From Sophora flavescens (lineage: Eukaryota; Streptophyta; Magnoliopsida; Fabales; Fabaceae), in assembly GCA_030762895.1 (NCBI GenBank), contig JAUPTC010000145.1:1-64000 (forward strand): a stretch of DNA of 64,000 bases, written 5' to 3'. A model generated the notes under the pieces. That model saw nothing but the letters and a program-made list of their open reading frames with translations, was not told where the DNA came from and did not search any database. Below, one piece after another: positions 36,286 to 47,310 of this stretch (within the stretch, counting starts at the first letter, position 1; each line of letters opens with the position of its first letter). The position numbers were made by a program, and so were the translations under genes.

Positions 36286-38245
36286 TGTGAAAAACAAATC
36301 CAAAATAGGATAACATCATAAAAACACTAGTACCCCGACATCTCGGTTACTAAGTTCTATATCATCCTTTACGTCATTAAGTAAAACTCATTTCTGACAA
36401 ATCCTTTCTACTTGAAATTCGTTGGTAAAACGTCAAATCATAGAAAATCCACTTTTCCTTTGGAAACTCATTTTTCCAAAATAACGTCAAATCATCAAGA
36501 ATTCTTTTTACGGAAACTTCAACTCTTAAAAAAAAATCAATTCATATTAAACCTCTTCTCAAAATACGTCTTGCTATTTTTAAACTTTCACCATATATAA
36601 TTTGAAACTTGCAGTCGTTTATCGTTTTCCAAGAAAATGTTTTTAAAGTCAAACTTTGACTTTGACTTTTATTTTGTTATTATTTTATTATTATTTTTTT
36701 TATAAAGTATTTTCGAATATTAATTTCATAAAATAACTTTTTATAATATTTCGGAATTTCTTGCGTAAAATTAGAAGTACTAAAAAAATTTCACGTTACG
36801 CTCTCACCGTGACTCATAAATTTCATTTACGCTAATAAATCCTTCAAATAATAATATTTCTCGAAAACTCATCATTTTTCAAAATAATATTTTCCACCAC
36901 TATTATATTCCAACATTCCCCATAAAGCGTTGAATATAATTTTCACTGACTTATTAAATCTTTTATCCGATTAATCGGTTGTGCACTGACCACTGTCAGG
37001 CCTCTCAAACAACATTAAACATTAAACATTCAACAACATCATCATAATTCTATCACCAGGCAGATCATGCATCATAGCAACATAATATACTACTGTAGAT
37101 AATTAAATAAATTAAAAGCGGATCAATCACCGATACACAGATAAACAACACATCGTAAACAACATAAACAATTAATCACAAACCACATATAAATCATATA
37201 AGCCACACTAAAAGCAAATAGTTATCGTGAAAATCCCTCAGGTAAGCTCCCCTTACCTCTTGAAGACTCAAACTAACGTTTTCAAACAACCTCCCGATTT
37301 AATCCGGTTTCCTCCGTCGGCTTTAGGTCAAACCAACCCGATCGATTCCTTCATAACGAATTGCAACCAAAATAAATTAAATCAAACAACAACATACTTA
37401 GCTCATGAGGGTTAAGTTTCGGTCAAGGGCTGACTTTTAGGGTTCAAAATCCTTAAAATTTCTAATCATGATTAAGTCATAGATTAAGGGTCCTTAATCA
37501 ACCAAGATCCTGGATTAGTGACTAAACAACTAAATTTTAAAATATAAACTCCCTAACTCTCATATACTTAGATTCGGCCTTGACATGTTCATGGGGATAG
37601 GGTTTTTAGTTTGATAAACCAACTTGGATTTATTAAGCATACATACTAATATCTTGATTACTAAGGTCATTAATGAAAACTTTGAACAAAACTCATCAAA
37701 TCTCATCCACCTAGAGTTCGGCCTTTATGAAACAAATAGGTTAGAGTTTGATTTTTGATCTTCTATATACTTACATACAAGAACTATCAAGATACTAGAA
37801 GATTGAATCATGAATCAAGACATGAAAATGAAACAAAACCCATGAACATCACTATTCAATGGAATCGGCCAAGCCCAGAAATCAAGGAAAGAAATTTCTC
37901 ATAATCATATGCTTCTATATGATGAAAATAGAGATGATTATAAGATCATAGCAATTGGTTTCATGTCAAAAGGATTTTTCTAGAAATAGTTATGAATTTT
38001 CAAAGTTCTAGATCTAGAAACTTAAAAGTGATGAACATAGATGAAATAGACTTTGAATCATGAAACTTATTGAAGAACATAAACATGATTAGGGAAGAAG
38101 AATAGGATTCACCTCTTGAAGATCAAAGACAAGTCAAGATACAAGGACTTGCTTCACAAAGTGATGCTAAAAGGCTTATGAACTTAGAACTTTTGAGTGG
38201 TTTTTGTGCAAAGTGCAAAAATGTCAAATAATGAAGTGAAAGCAT

Positions 38246-38255
38246 CTTTATAAAG
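38246..38255 (-). promoter_or_regulatory. TATA-like box of LTR2
   Basis: Same ctttataaag word and position as in LTR1. Confidence 0.4.
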
Positions 38256-39353
38256 ATGTCGGCTGCGCCACTTTTGAGGGATTAAGTGGAAAGGAGGTGA
38301 CTTTTTTAAGGATTTAAGTGCAATTAACTCAAAGGGACCATTTTGCAAAGATTCCAAAAGTATAAGGACTATTTTGCAAATTGTCAATAGATTGAAATGA
38401 TGACCATGTGCCACATTAAATGTCGTCTCATCTTGACTTATCTTGGCTGATTTTTCATGAGATATTTTGAGAAGAACCTAGAATGTTGGAGAAAACTTGA
38501 GAACTTAGTAGAATGTAGTAGAATCTTGGAGAATATGTGAGAACATGGTAGAAAAATCTAGAATAATATTGGCTCGTCCCAAGATGAGGGCAGCCCCTTC
38601 TCCTCCATGGGCTTGCACATGGGCCTTAAAATTTTGGGCTTGGATTCATTTTTGTGGGGCCCACCAAAAGGCTTAAGACATAATCATAAGCTAGGAATTT
38701 ATATGACTTCAAATGGGCTTCATGAAATTAAATTCATGGACAAGGAATTTGGGCCTCAAAGCCACGGTCCATTAATAGATTTGGAACAAAGATTCTGGCC
38801 CAATTCACTTAGAAAACATAGGAACTAACTTAGGGACCAAAGTGTAATTAATAGAAAGTTCAAGGACTAAAGTGCAAAATCCATAAATTGCCACTTTAAC
38901 CTTATAGAGTCCTCTAGACTCAAAAGTGTGATTCATACCCATGAATCATCTCAAAATTCTAAAATAACCTCTTTATCTGCTCCTGGAAACTCCGAAATCC
39001 ACTCATCGTTCACCCGATTACGCATTCCGCCCGTAAAACGTATACGATTTCATTTTTTTGTGAAATAATCATAAAAATACAGAATTGTAGGAAATAAAAT
39101 AAAAATCTTAAGTCTTTCGTTCACGAATTAAAATTAGGTCTTTTTAGCAGTATAATTATACTGTCAATGAAATTCGCGGGTCGGGATTCACCCGTCGTTT
39201 CAACCTAAATTTTAATCGTAGCTTCCTACATTCAAGTAGGATTGAGTGATGAACTCCGTTTATTTAAAATAATTTTCTAATACTCATATAAATATATACA
39301 GATAATCGTCCGCATTTCGATTATTTTGAAACAGTGAAAATCGGGGTGTTACA

Positions 39354-39903
39354 TTATTACCCCACTTAAAAAAATTTCGTCCTCGAATTTTCGATACTCG
39401 AAACTAAACAGAATTTTTTAATCTCATCTTAACCTTAAGATTTTACATTGCCCTTCACATCACTTCATTCATCTTATTCCATATTCCATAACACAATTCA
39501 TTCTTATGTCATTTCTACATATCCGTACTATCCTCAAAATTTCATCAGAGTCTATCACACTCGAAAAACAAAATCAAAACTTACTCACTTCTCTTATCAA
39601 CATGGTTCCACCAGATACCTTATTCCAATCATCTAACTCTGAATATTATCATTAATACTAACAATGTCTTCACAGCACCACACATCAACTCCCTACTCGA
39701 AATATTTAATCATAGTCTTAGTTCCTCTCGATTATAATTCACCACTCCATTTCGATATCACCTCACACATCTCATCCTCAAAATAACTTCATTTCATATC
39801 TTAATTCAATTAAACCAAAAGGGATTATATAGAATAAAATTATCTAACTCTTAGCTTTCGACCTTTTCTATCAACTTAATTTTTCTCAAGAACTTTTCTT
39901 TTC
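39354..39903 (-). mobile_element. Truncated second internal domain of the LTR chain
   Basis: Matches 25449-25788 plus 34567-34776 without the nested element, including the purine tract next to LTR2. It stops abruptly at 'acttttcttttc', before the primer site, with no LTR to its right. The undisturbed 'ctccctactcgaaat' at 39689 is the empty site of the nested insertion. Confidence 0.75.
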
Positions 39904-40464
39904 AGATTTACACGCTGCTAGGCTCAAGAGTACTTTCTCCTTTATATCTTTCTTTTTTCACATAGATTGTAGGTGCTATCAAGTTCTCATTAATATCCAC
40001 TTTTTTTTACTGGATTAAGTTCTATTTTTTATTCCATTTATCATTACTTTTTGTGAGCTTGACGTAATTTGAGTTTCAAATTTGAACTCATTGGCCGAAT
40101 GACCGTTGGTAGAATGACAATTCGGAAGTAGGTGACTTCATTGGATATATTATTAACATAAATGGATGGTTGAGATTTCACATCTAAACTTGCTATTCCC
40201 GGTTGTAAAAAAAAACAGCCCCTCAATTTGGTTAATTCTCGGTGCCCTAGGAATATACAATCTTGACTTCTCTATTCATCCCCTTTCTCAGACTTAGTTA
40301 ATGTACGATATTTACCTGTCCCTTTCCTCTACTTTCTCAGACTTATTTCACCATCTCTTCCCCTTTGTTCCCATTGTTCTCTCTATCTTTGGTTTTCATT
40401 GCTGCATTTCTCTCTCAAACATACTTATTAAAACAAGTTTTACATTTTTAATGCAATGGCCATA

Positions 40465-40583
40465 ATGGTTGAATTTGCCAACCGTGTGAAAGGAATAGCA
40501 TTGAATCTTGATAAAGAGAATGTCTGAATTGTTGTCTTTAATAGTAATACCGCTATAAAAGAGGCTTGATGGTAATTCACCCG
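40465..40583 (+). pseudogene. atp1: Fragment of mitochondrial ATP synthase alpha subunit (atp1)
   Basis: From the ATG at 40465 the + strand reads 'MVEFANRVKGIALNLDKEN', then V, a TGA stop, 'IVVFNSNTAIKEA'. Plant mitochondrial F1-ATPase alpha has a closely similar stretch (MVEFA..VKGIALNLE.ENVGIVVF.SDTAIKEGD), and the stop sits where Gly is expected. Chloroplast AtpA differs clearly in this region. The similarity ends near 40583. About 120 bases are present, so this is a nuclear copy of mitochondrial DNA or a relic of a transferred gene, not functional. Confidence 0.75.
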
Positions 40584-40606
40584 TACCAACGTAGTCACAA
40601 GCCACA

Positions 40607-40867
40607 ATGGATCCCCACTATCCAACCCATAACAAGTATACGTACAACTCATGCCTCAACCACCAAGACCACACACTTGGTGAACAACCATGGTTTTTTA
40701 TTCCTCAATTCTTAGCAAAACAACTCCATCTTCAAAAATAGTTCATTTGGCCGGATGGTGAGAAACCATGTTTGAATGTACCTAAACTTGTTAACAAAAT
40801 AAGAAGAGAACATTGGGAAGTCGACATGGCAAAAACTGACCTCCCTTCTACATTACAAAAAAATTAG
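40607..40867 (+). pseudogene. Unrecognised 87-codon frame with one internal stop
   Basis: Starts 'MDPHYPTHNKYTYNSC', includes 'GEQPWFFIPQFLAKQL' and, after a TAG at codon 45, 'FIWPDGEKPCLNVPKLVNK', ending at TAG 40865-40867. The amino-acid make-up looks protein-like (Trp, Cys, His and Pro well spread) and only one stop interrupts it, so it may be a decayed exon. I cannot name a family. It begins 24 bases after the atp1 similarity ends, but nothing links it to mitochondrial DNA. Confidence 0.25.
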
Positions 40868-42256
40868 AGAAGTCAGCAATTTCCTGATTATTAGAATAGA
40901 AAGTCATCAATGTTATGTGATTTATAGGTAATAGCATGTTGAAGACTCATGGAAAATTAAGACCAAAATCACTATTATTATAAGGAATTGGAGCAATTTA
41001 CCTCTTATACCAAGTCATTATGGGCCCTCATGGGTGAGCCATTTTTTGGGCCCTTACCTTAGAAGCCACCTCTAAAGTATTGTATTCCTTTTGTTCCTAT
41101 TTGTATGGGTTTACTATTATACAATAAGATATGATGCATCAAAATGTCAAATATCCACTCTTTGAAACATTCCTTATGCCTTATATATGCATATTGGTTT
41201 AGCAATAATCTAAATTATTCCAAGGCCTATATCATCCTTTCTCACTTGAAAAAGATTCAGGCATCCAACAAGTAGTGTAAATGAAAATTCTCATTGGTCA
41301 TTGCCTACCATTTAATATTTAACTCTGAATTTCGGGAATGACTACATTTCCAAAAGTTTTTATACTAGTTACCCAAAGAGATTGATGTTATATATAAATG
41401 GCTAGTATTTGATAAAACCCAAAAATGATAGACTAACATCTCCGAAAAAGTAAAGGCTACACAAGATATTATTAAAAATAGGGACAAGTTTCACATTAAA
41501 CAATACAACAAACACCTTCAATACATTTTTTAATCTCCAAAAATTTAGCCTCAAAACTGTGATAATTAAGCATCATATAAAAAAAAATACAAGCAAAATG
41601 AAGCTATCCAATCTAGATTCAAACAGTTGAGAGGGAAAAAAAATTAAGAACAAAAAATAACAAAAAACAAAACAAAACATAATTTCACAATTAATCATCA
41701 AAGGTACAAATCCCAAGGATTTATTAATAAGGCCTAACCTTTCATGAATGGGAGGGAAGAACAAGAAGGAAAAAAAATGAAATTAAAACCGTAGAAAACA
41801 AAAAATGGAAGAAAGAAATTGTAAAAAGAATCCACAAATGCTCCAATCGGGCCTTAAATGAGAAAGTAAAGCCCACTAAACTACAAAATTTGCAAGCAAA
41901 TTTCCAAGACAGAAATGACATCCTAAACCACCTATTTTTTATTTGTGATCTACATAAAAGTTGTAGCTCAATGTGTTCTGTTTCAAATGGTTTTGGCCCC
42001 ATGTGCATCTAACTTCTGCTGCCCAAATTATGGCTCTAACACTGCTCCATATTTAGAATTTTTCAACACCACCATTGTTTTGACTTCTAGCATTGAGGTG
42101 ACTATTGATTTTAAAATTTTGAATTTGATGATATTAAATTAAAATATCATCGCTTATCAAAAAAACAAAATCATTATTATAAGCATATTGAAATATATAC
42201 ACGTGACTGTAATTGATTACCTCAATACAATATTTGAAAAAGAAATTTAATATGTA

Positions 42257-42536
42257 CTTCTCCTGGACTCAATTATAAGCAAAAAAGTACTTATATTTTG
42301 TGGACTCAAATATAAGCAAAAGGCAACTAATTCAACTCTATTTAATGTCAGTATTCCAAAAGTCAAAACAATCAAACTAATTCCAAGAGCATTGCACACT
42401 CCCAAGACAATTAAAGGGTAGTTTAATAATTGTAACTCATTTTTTTAAATAAATCAAGACAATTAAATTAAATTAAATAACTTCCTTAATAAGTGTGAAA
42501 ATAGTTAATTTTACTTATAATTGAGTCCGAAGGTAG
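42257..42536. mobile_element. Stowaway-like MITE (Tc1/mariner type)
   Basis: The left end cttctcctggactcaattat and the right end 'cttataattgagtccgaaggtag' are inverted repeats, and TA lies on both sides (42255-42256, 42537-42538). Length 280 bases, AT-rich, non-coding. The 'ggactcaattataagcaaaa' style end is that of plant Stowaway elements. Confidence 0.75.
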
Positions 42537-43092
42537 TATAATATACTTTTTTCCCTATTGATTAATTGCATTTGACTATCTCAAAAAAAAAAAAAAGTTG
42601 GTACATTAATGTCTCTGTAACACCCTAGTTTTTACACCTAGGATTAATTATTTTATTTGGATGTTTATGTTTATTATGTTATGTGGTTTAGTTTGAGTAA
42701 TTAAATTACTCTCTTCAAATTATTTTATTAGGTGCGTTAACACTGACTTATTTCAGTGAATGCACGTTTACTAGACAATAATTTACGTTATTGTCACTAT
42801 TATACCAGTACAGAAAAATATTTTAAATAATGTAAATAAGAGAAAAACATTTTCATATTCTCATTATATTTAATTTTAGAGTTAAAAATATTTTGGTTTG
42901 ACTTTAATCAGAGATTAAATTTTGGACTGAGTATTTTCTTAGTGGATCAGTTCAATTATTAATCTTTACTCTAACTTGAATTTCGAAAACATATCCTTAT
43001 CAATCTTTATTTTTAGATTCTAAAAAGTAAAAACATGTTTATTTTAGGCCTAATATTTATCACTCATTTTGTACCTATTACTAAATAATTAG

Positions 43093-43099
43093 TATAAAA
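43093..43099 (+). promoter_or_regulatory. TATA box of the solo LTR
   Basis: tataaaa in 'aattagtataaaaactt', followed about 20-40 bases later by a long C/T-rich leader and a GC-rich stretch (43260-43400). The corresponding words in the two nested LTRs (44140-44150, 51057-51067) read 'aattagcttaaaagct', without a TATA. Confidence 0.45.
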
Positions 43100-43656
43100 A
43101 CTTAAAGTTTCTCTCTTTTCTCTCACTCACTCGACGCTAATCTATCTCTCTTTTCACGTTTCTTTCTCTGCTTCTTTCTTTCTTCTTTCTTCTTATTTCT
43201 TCTTTCTTTTTCTTCTTCCTCCTTACTTCATCTTTCTCCTCCCTCTTCCTTGTTTTGTTCAGATCGGCGCCATCCCTGCACCGCCACCCGGAGTCGCGCG
43301 ACCACCACCTCAGCACAGCCGTGACAGCCGCGACAGCCGCGCGACCCATATGTTCGGTCCGCCGTCGCGCGCTCGTCTCTCCGTCGTGGTAAGTCCGAAC
43401 AGTCGCCTTCCATGGTGGTTTCGAACCCCACTTGTTGGTTAAGCTTCTCTCCTTTCTTTTATGCAATCTTTCAACTCTGTTGCTCTTGTTCACTGTAGAA
43501 CCGCCACTGCCACCTCGCCGGAAATCGCGTCCGCCGCCGCAAGGAGCACCACAGCACCACCTTCAAGTTGTCTCTAAGCTTGGGTGAGTCAAAACCCTCT
43601 CTTGTGTCTCAGATTTAAAACCATAAATCTGATTTTTTTGAAACCCTAACCCTAAC

Positions 43657-46600
43657 TGTAACACCCTAGTTTTTACACCTAGGATTAATTATTTTATTTG
43701 GATGTTTATTTATTTTTATTTTTTTTAAGTTATGTGGTTTAGTCTGAGTAATTAAATTACTCTCTTCAAATTATTTTATTGGGTGCGTTAGCACTGACTT
43801 AGTTCAGTGAAGGCACGCTTACTAGACAATAATTACGTTATTGTCACTATTATACCGGTACAGAAAAATATTTTAAATAATATGATTAAGAGAAAAGCAT
43901 TTTCATATTTTTATCCTATTTAATTTTAGAGTTAAGAATATTTTGGTTTGGTAATTTTCGGAGATTAAATTTTGGACTGAGTATTTTCTTAGTTGATCAG
44001 TTCAATTATTAATCTTTACTCTAACTTGAATTTCGAAAACATATTTTTATCAACCTTTATTTTTAGAATCCAAAAAGCAAAAACATGTTTATTTTAGGCC
44101 TAATATTTATCACTCATTTGGTACCTATCACTAAATAATTAGCTTAAAAGCTAAGCTTCCTCTCTTTTCTCTCTCTTTCTCTCGACGCAATCTCTCTCTT
44201 TCTCCCTTATCTTCTCTGCTTCTCTTTTCTTCCTTCTTTCTCTCTTTTCTTCTTCTTCCTCCCACCTCAACTCCATCTCCTCCTTCCCTTAACTCAGCCG
44301 CGCACCACCACCTTGGAACCCCAGTCGCGAGCGCAGCCCCTGGTAGCGACCCGATCGCGGCTCGGCGTGGAGGGGACGACCATCGAACCTGGTCTCGCGC
44401 GCCGCGTCGTAGGTGTACCGTCCGGTCGCCGTTTCACCGCGTCTGCTATGGGAGAAGACGACCTCGCACCGCCGTCCGGTTCGTCGTCGGGGCCGCTGCC
44501 TGGAGTGGGAGAGACGATCGCGTGTTCTGGCCCTGTTCTCCTCCGTTCTCTGTTTGCTCCGCCGTCTAGGACCTCCCAGGACAGCCACCACATCATCTCT
44601 TCTTCACTTTGGGTAAGAGTTTTACCTCTAACCTCTTCTCTTTTGTAAATCCCCAAATTGATTTTGAAACCACGACCCTAACCCTCTGATTTCAGATTTT
44701 AATCTTGAAATTTAAAGTTGTTTTATGAGATTGGGACTGTGAATTTGTGTTTCCCTAAACCAATTTTATTATTCTGAGTTTTCCCTAAATTTTAATAATG
44801 AGCCCTAAACCCCCAATTTGATTTTATTTGAATTTGGGTATGTTTTTATGAAATTAATTATGATTTAGTGTAATTAGGACTCTTAATGGATGATTTCCAA
44901 AGTTCTTTTTCAAGATCTTTTAATCAAAACAAAGTTTCCTAAAAGGGTATTAGGAAGCGTGAGCTTCAAACATGATTTTCTTTAAAAGTAACCTTGTTTG
45001 GTAATTAGATTAGGTGTTCAGATAAAGTTAGAATGTGTGTTTGATCACGTGAAATTGATTTCTTGATTTTTGGTTGTTGCGCGTTGTTGGATTTCCTCTC
45101 TGAGATGTTTGACACGGCTATGCTTGCTTGATGGAGTAGATAGTTACACTCTTGGAGCTAATGTGAGTATTAAGACGAGGATCCTTTACTTGTCTTCAAA
45201 GGTAAGGGGGATTTCCTAAGGATATTCAATGATTTGTATGCATGTGTGTAAGTGTTTAACTGGATAGTTATATGTTGATTGAGCTTACTTGATTATCTTA
45301 TGTACTTGAACTGTTGTGCTATTATCTGATGTTGAACTGTACTTGTTCTAAATGATAAAATGCATATATGTGATGAACTGCTTTCAAGCGTGATATTAGC
45401 ATTGCATCGATGATATATCTTTTTGTTGATTGAAAGTTTGCTAAGCCGGGCGTGCGTCTGTGCACAACCATAATAAGGATTAAAAACCTTAATAAGCTTT
45501 GAATTTGGAGGGATTGGTGTTCTTTTCCAAAAGCTCTTTAAACTTAAAGTACTTGTTTTGAATGTTGAAATGATTTTGGTGTACTATTATATTCAAGAGG
45601 AAAATCCTTTTCGAACTATGTGTTTTCAAGTGGAAACTTTCAAGATTATTTGGCAATATCCTATGGGGAAATATTTCAAAGATAAAAGAATTTCAAAGAT
45701 GCTTTATAAAAGATTTTCAAAGAAAAGGTTTTTCCTAAATATTTTAGAAACTTTCCGATAACCTGGATAGGTTATCGAGGATTGATTTTGGATTCGTTTT
45801 TCTTGAACGAAAAATAAGTACTTATGAAAGCGAATCTAGTACGCGAGGCGTCGCCTCTAGTATTCGAGTGATGTGCACGTGATCTTGGATCAGTGTTAAC
45901 CGGGACTACGAGCCCTGGTTATGATATTAGGGACTTGGGTCCTACTCACGTTGTGTTGGACTGTGTCTTCGACCGCGTGTGATGATTATGATTAAAGGTG
46001 AAGGTTGTTTTCTCGACCACAACCCTTGGCTCGCGACCCACGGTCTTGGGCATTGTGATTGAGCATTCGGACTATGAGTCCTATGTTTCGAGTTCTCAAG
46101 TGATGGGGAAATGATGATTAAGTCGTTAGCTTTGAGCAACGGCGGTGAAAAGAATGAACACAAAGAAATCCTTTCAATAAAATATTTTATCATGTGCATT
46201 TCCCCAAGCAGGACGTGCTATTGATGATTAATAGAGATACAAGGTGGTATCGGGGAGTCTGTCCATGTAAACCGAGTTAAGAGGCACATGTGGCGTTGCC
46301 CGATCCGAGACCTTAATGCATGAGGGTAAGGGGGTAAGCGCCCGGGTGGGCTAGAGCTTGACCAACTCTAACTTCTCCGGTGATGATATGGTGTTGTGAT
46401 CTCATGAGATTAAGTTAGAGCCGATGATTGAAGTGTCATGCATATTTTCAAAAAGAGTGGTATGCGGGTTTGAGACCCTTTGATATAACACTGTTATGTT
46501 ACGTATATGCATGATTTAACTGCTTATATGATTCTGTGATGCATGTATCATGTGTATGGTTGTTGTGGGATATATCTTATGATGGTATCTCACCCTTACA

Positions 46601-47295
46601 AACATATCAGGTTTCTTCTGGTTTGCTATTGTACCTCGGGTATTCTAGTACAGATGTGTGGAGAGGAGTCTTCCTAAGTCACTTTCGGAGACTTAGATCT
46701 AGTTGCTTGACGAAGTATTTGATTGTGGAACGATCACGTGAGTTCTTCTCAGGAATAACTTTTAGAATGACCAGCTTAGGGTTTTGAGACTTAGATTATT
46801 TTGATAAGTACGTATGAGTATGGCTCAGAGAGCCTTTATTTTTAAATGAAATGTTTATGGCTCGGAGAGCATTATTTTGAAAGCAAACTTAAACTTTCCC
46901 TTTTGGTTTTGTAAAGCTTATGGTTATGACTGTTATTTACATATATATTGTTGCTTGATTGGATTTGGTGTAAGCGAAAGTGCGGAGTGAAAATGTAATT
47001 ATTTTAGCGGTGTTCTTTTACCAGGATGTTCGAATCTGAGAGGAGACTCTGTCGAAATTTTCGTAAAATACTAGCTTTTATCAAGTATATTCTTTAAATT
47101 AAATAGGCTTGCCATACTATGATAGTAAGTCTGTGTGCCAATCAAGGCTTAGGAGTCGTGACAAAATTTTCATACCCAATTTCTGACACTTGTATACTTA
47201 TCTAAATTATTTTCCGAAAGCGCCAGCAAATTATATTTTAATTTTAAATTCCGCACGTGTTACTTAAGTAATGCCCTCAAGGGGGGGGCGTTACA
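43657..47295 (+). repeat. 5' LTR of the nested element
   Basis: Begins TGTAACACCCTAG and ends after an unusual run of G with GCGTTACA. A C/T-rich leader (44155-44290) and GC-rich block (44290-44600) follow the expected promoter position. No gene is read with confidence in the GC-rich block; overlapping ORFs on both strands there change frame in the 3' LTR. Confidence 0.88.
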
Positions 47296-47298
47296 AGG

Positions 47299-47310
47299 TG
47301 GTATCAGAGC
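47299..47310 (+). other. Primer binding site, initiator tRNA-Met type
   Basis: TGGTATCAGAGC three bases after the 5' LTR, followed by TGGTCGAGTCTTTCGGGATC, the same downstream bases as the minus-strand site at 34946. Confidence 0.9.

Larger units (their letters stand above)
34962..39353 (-). repeat. LTR2 of the LTR chain
   Basis: Full-length partner of LTR1 (4392 versus 4333 bases). It is the 5' LTR for the internal domain on its left. On its right it is also preceded, on the minus strand, by a purine tract, so it served as a 3' LTR as well. Its 'ttttacatcg' minisatellite is longer than in LTR1. Confidence 0.75.
39904..42256. other. Low-copy-looking intergenic DNA
   Basis: No repeat elsewhere in the window matches this stretch. 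Apart from an atp1-like fragment and a broken 87-codon reading frame it shows only AT-rich sequence, C/T-rich runs at 40280-40420, and poly-A/T tracts near 41575-41660. I found no tRNA gene and no full coding exon. Confidence 0.4.

Noticed and set aside
36113..36313. 66-codon ORF rich in 'HRFYI'
   Set aside because: Translation of the ttttacatcg minisatellite.
44289..44660. Overlapping 100-120 codon ORFs on both strands in the GC-rich LTR block
   Set aside because: GC-rich sequence with few stops by chance. The frames differ in the matching block of the 3' LTR (51200-51575), so no protein is conserved.
30761..47310. TGGTATCAGAGC words as tRNA-Met gene remnants
   Set aside because: They sit 3-5 bases from LTR ends as primer sites, and no tRNA cloverleaf surrounds them.
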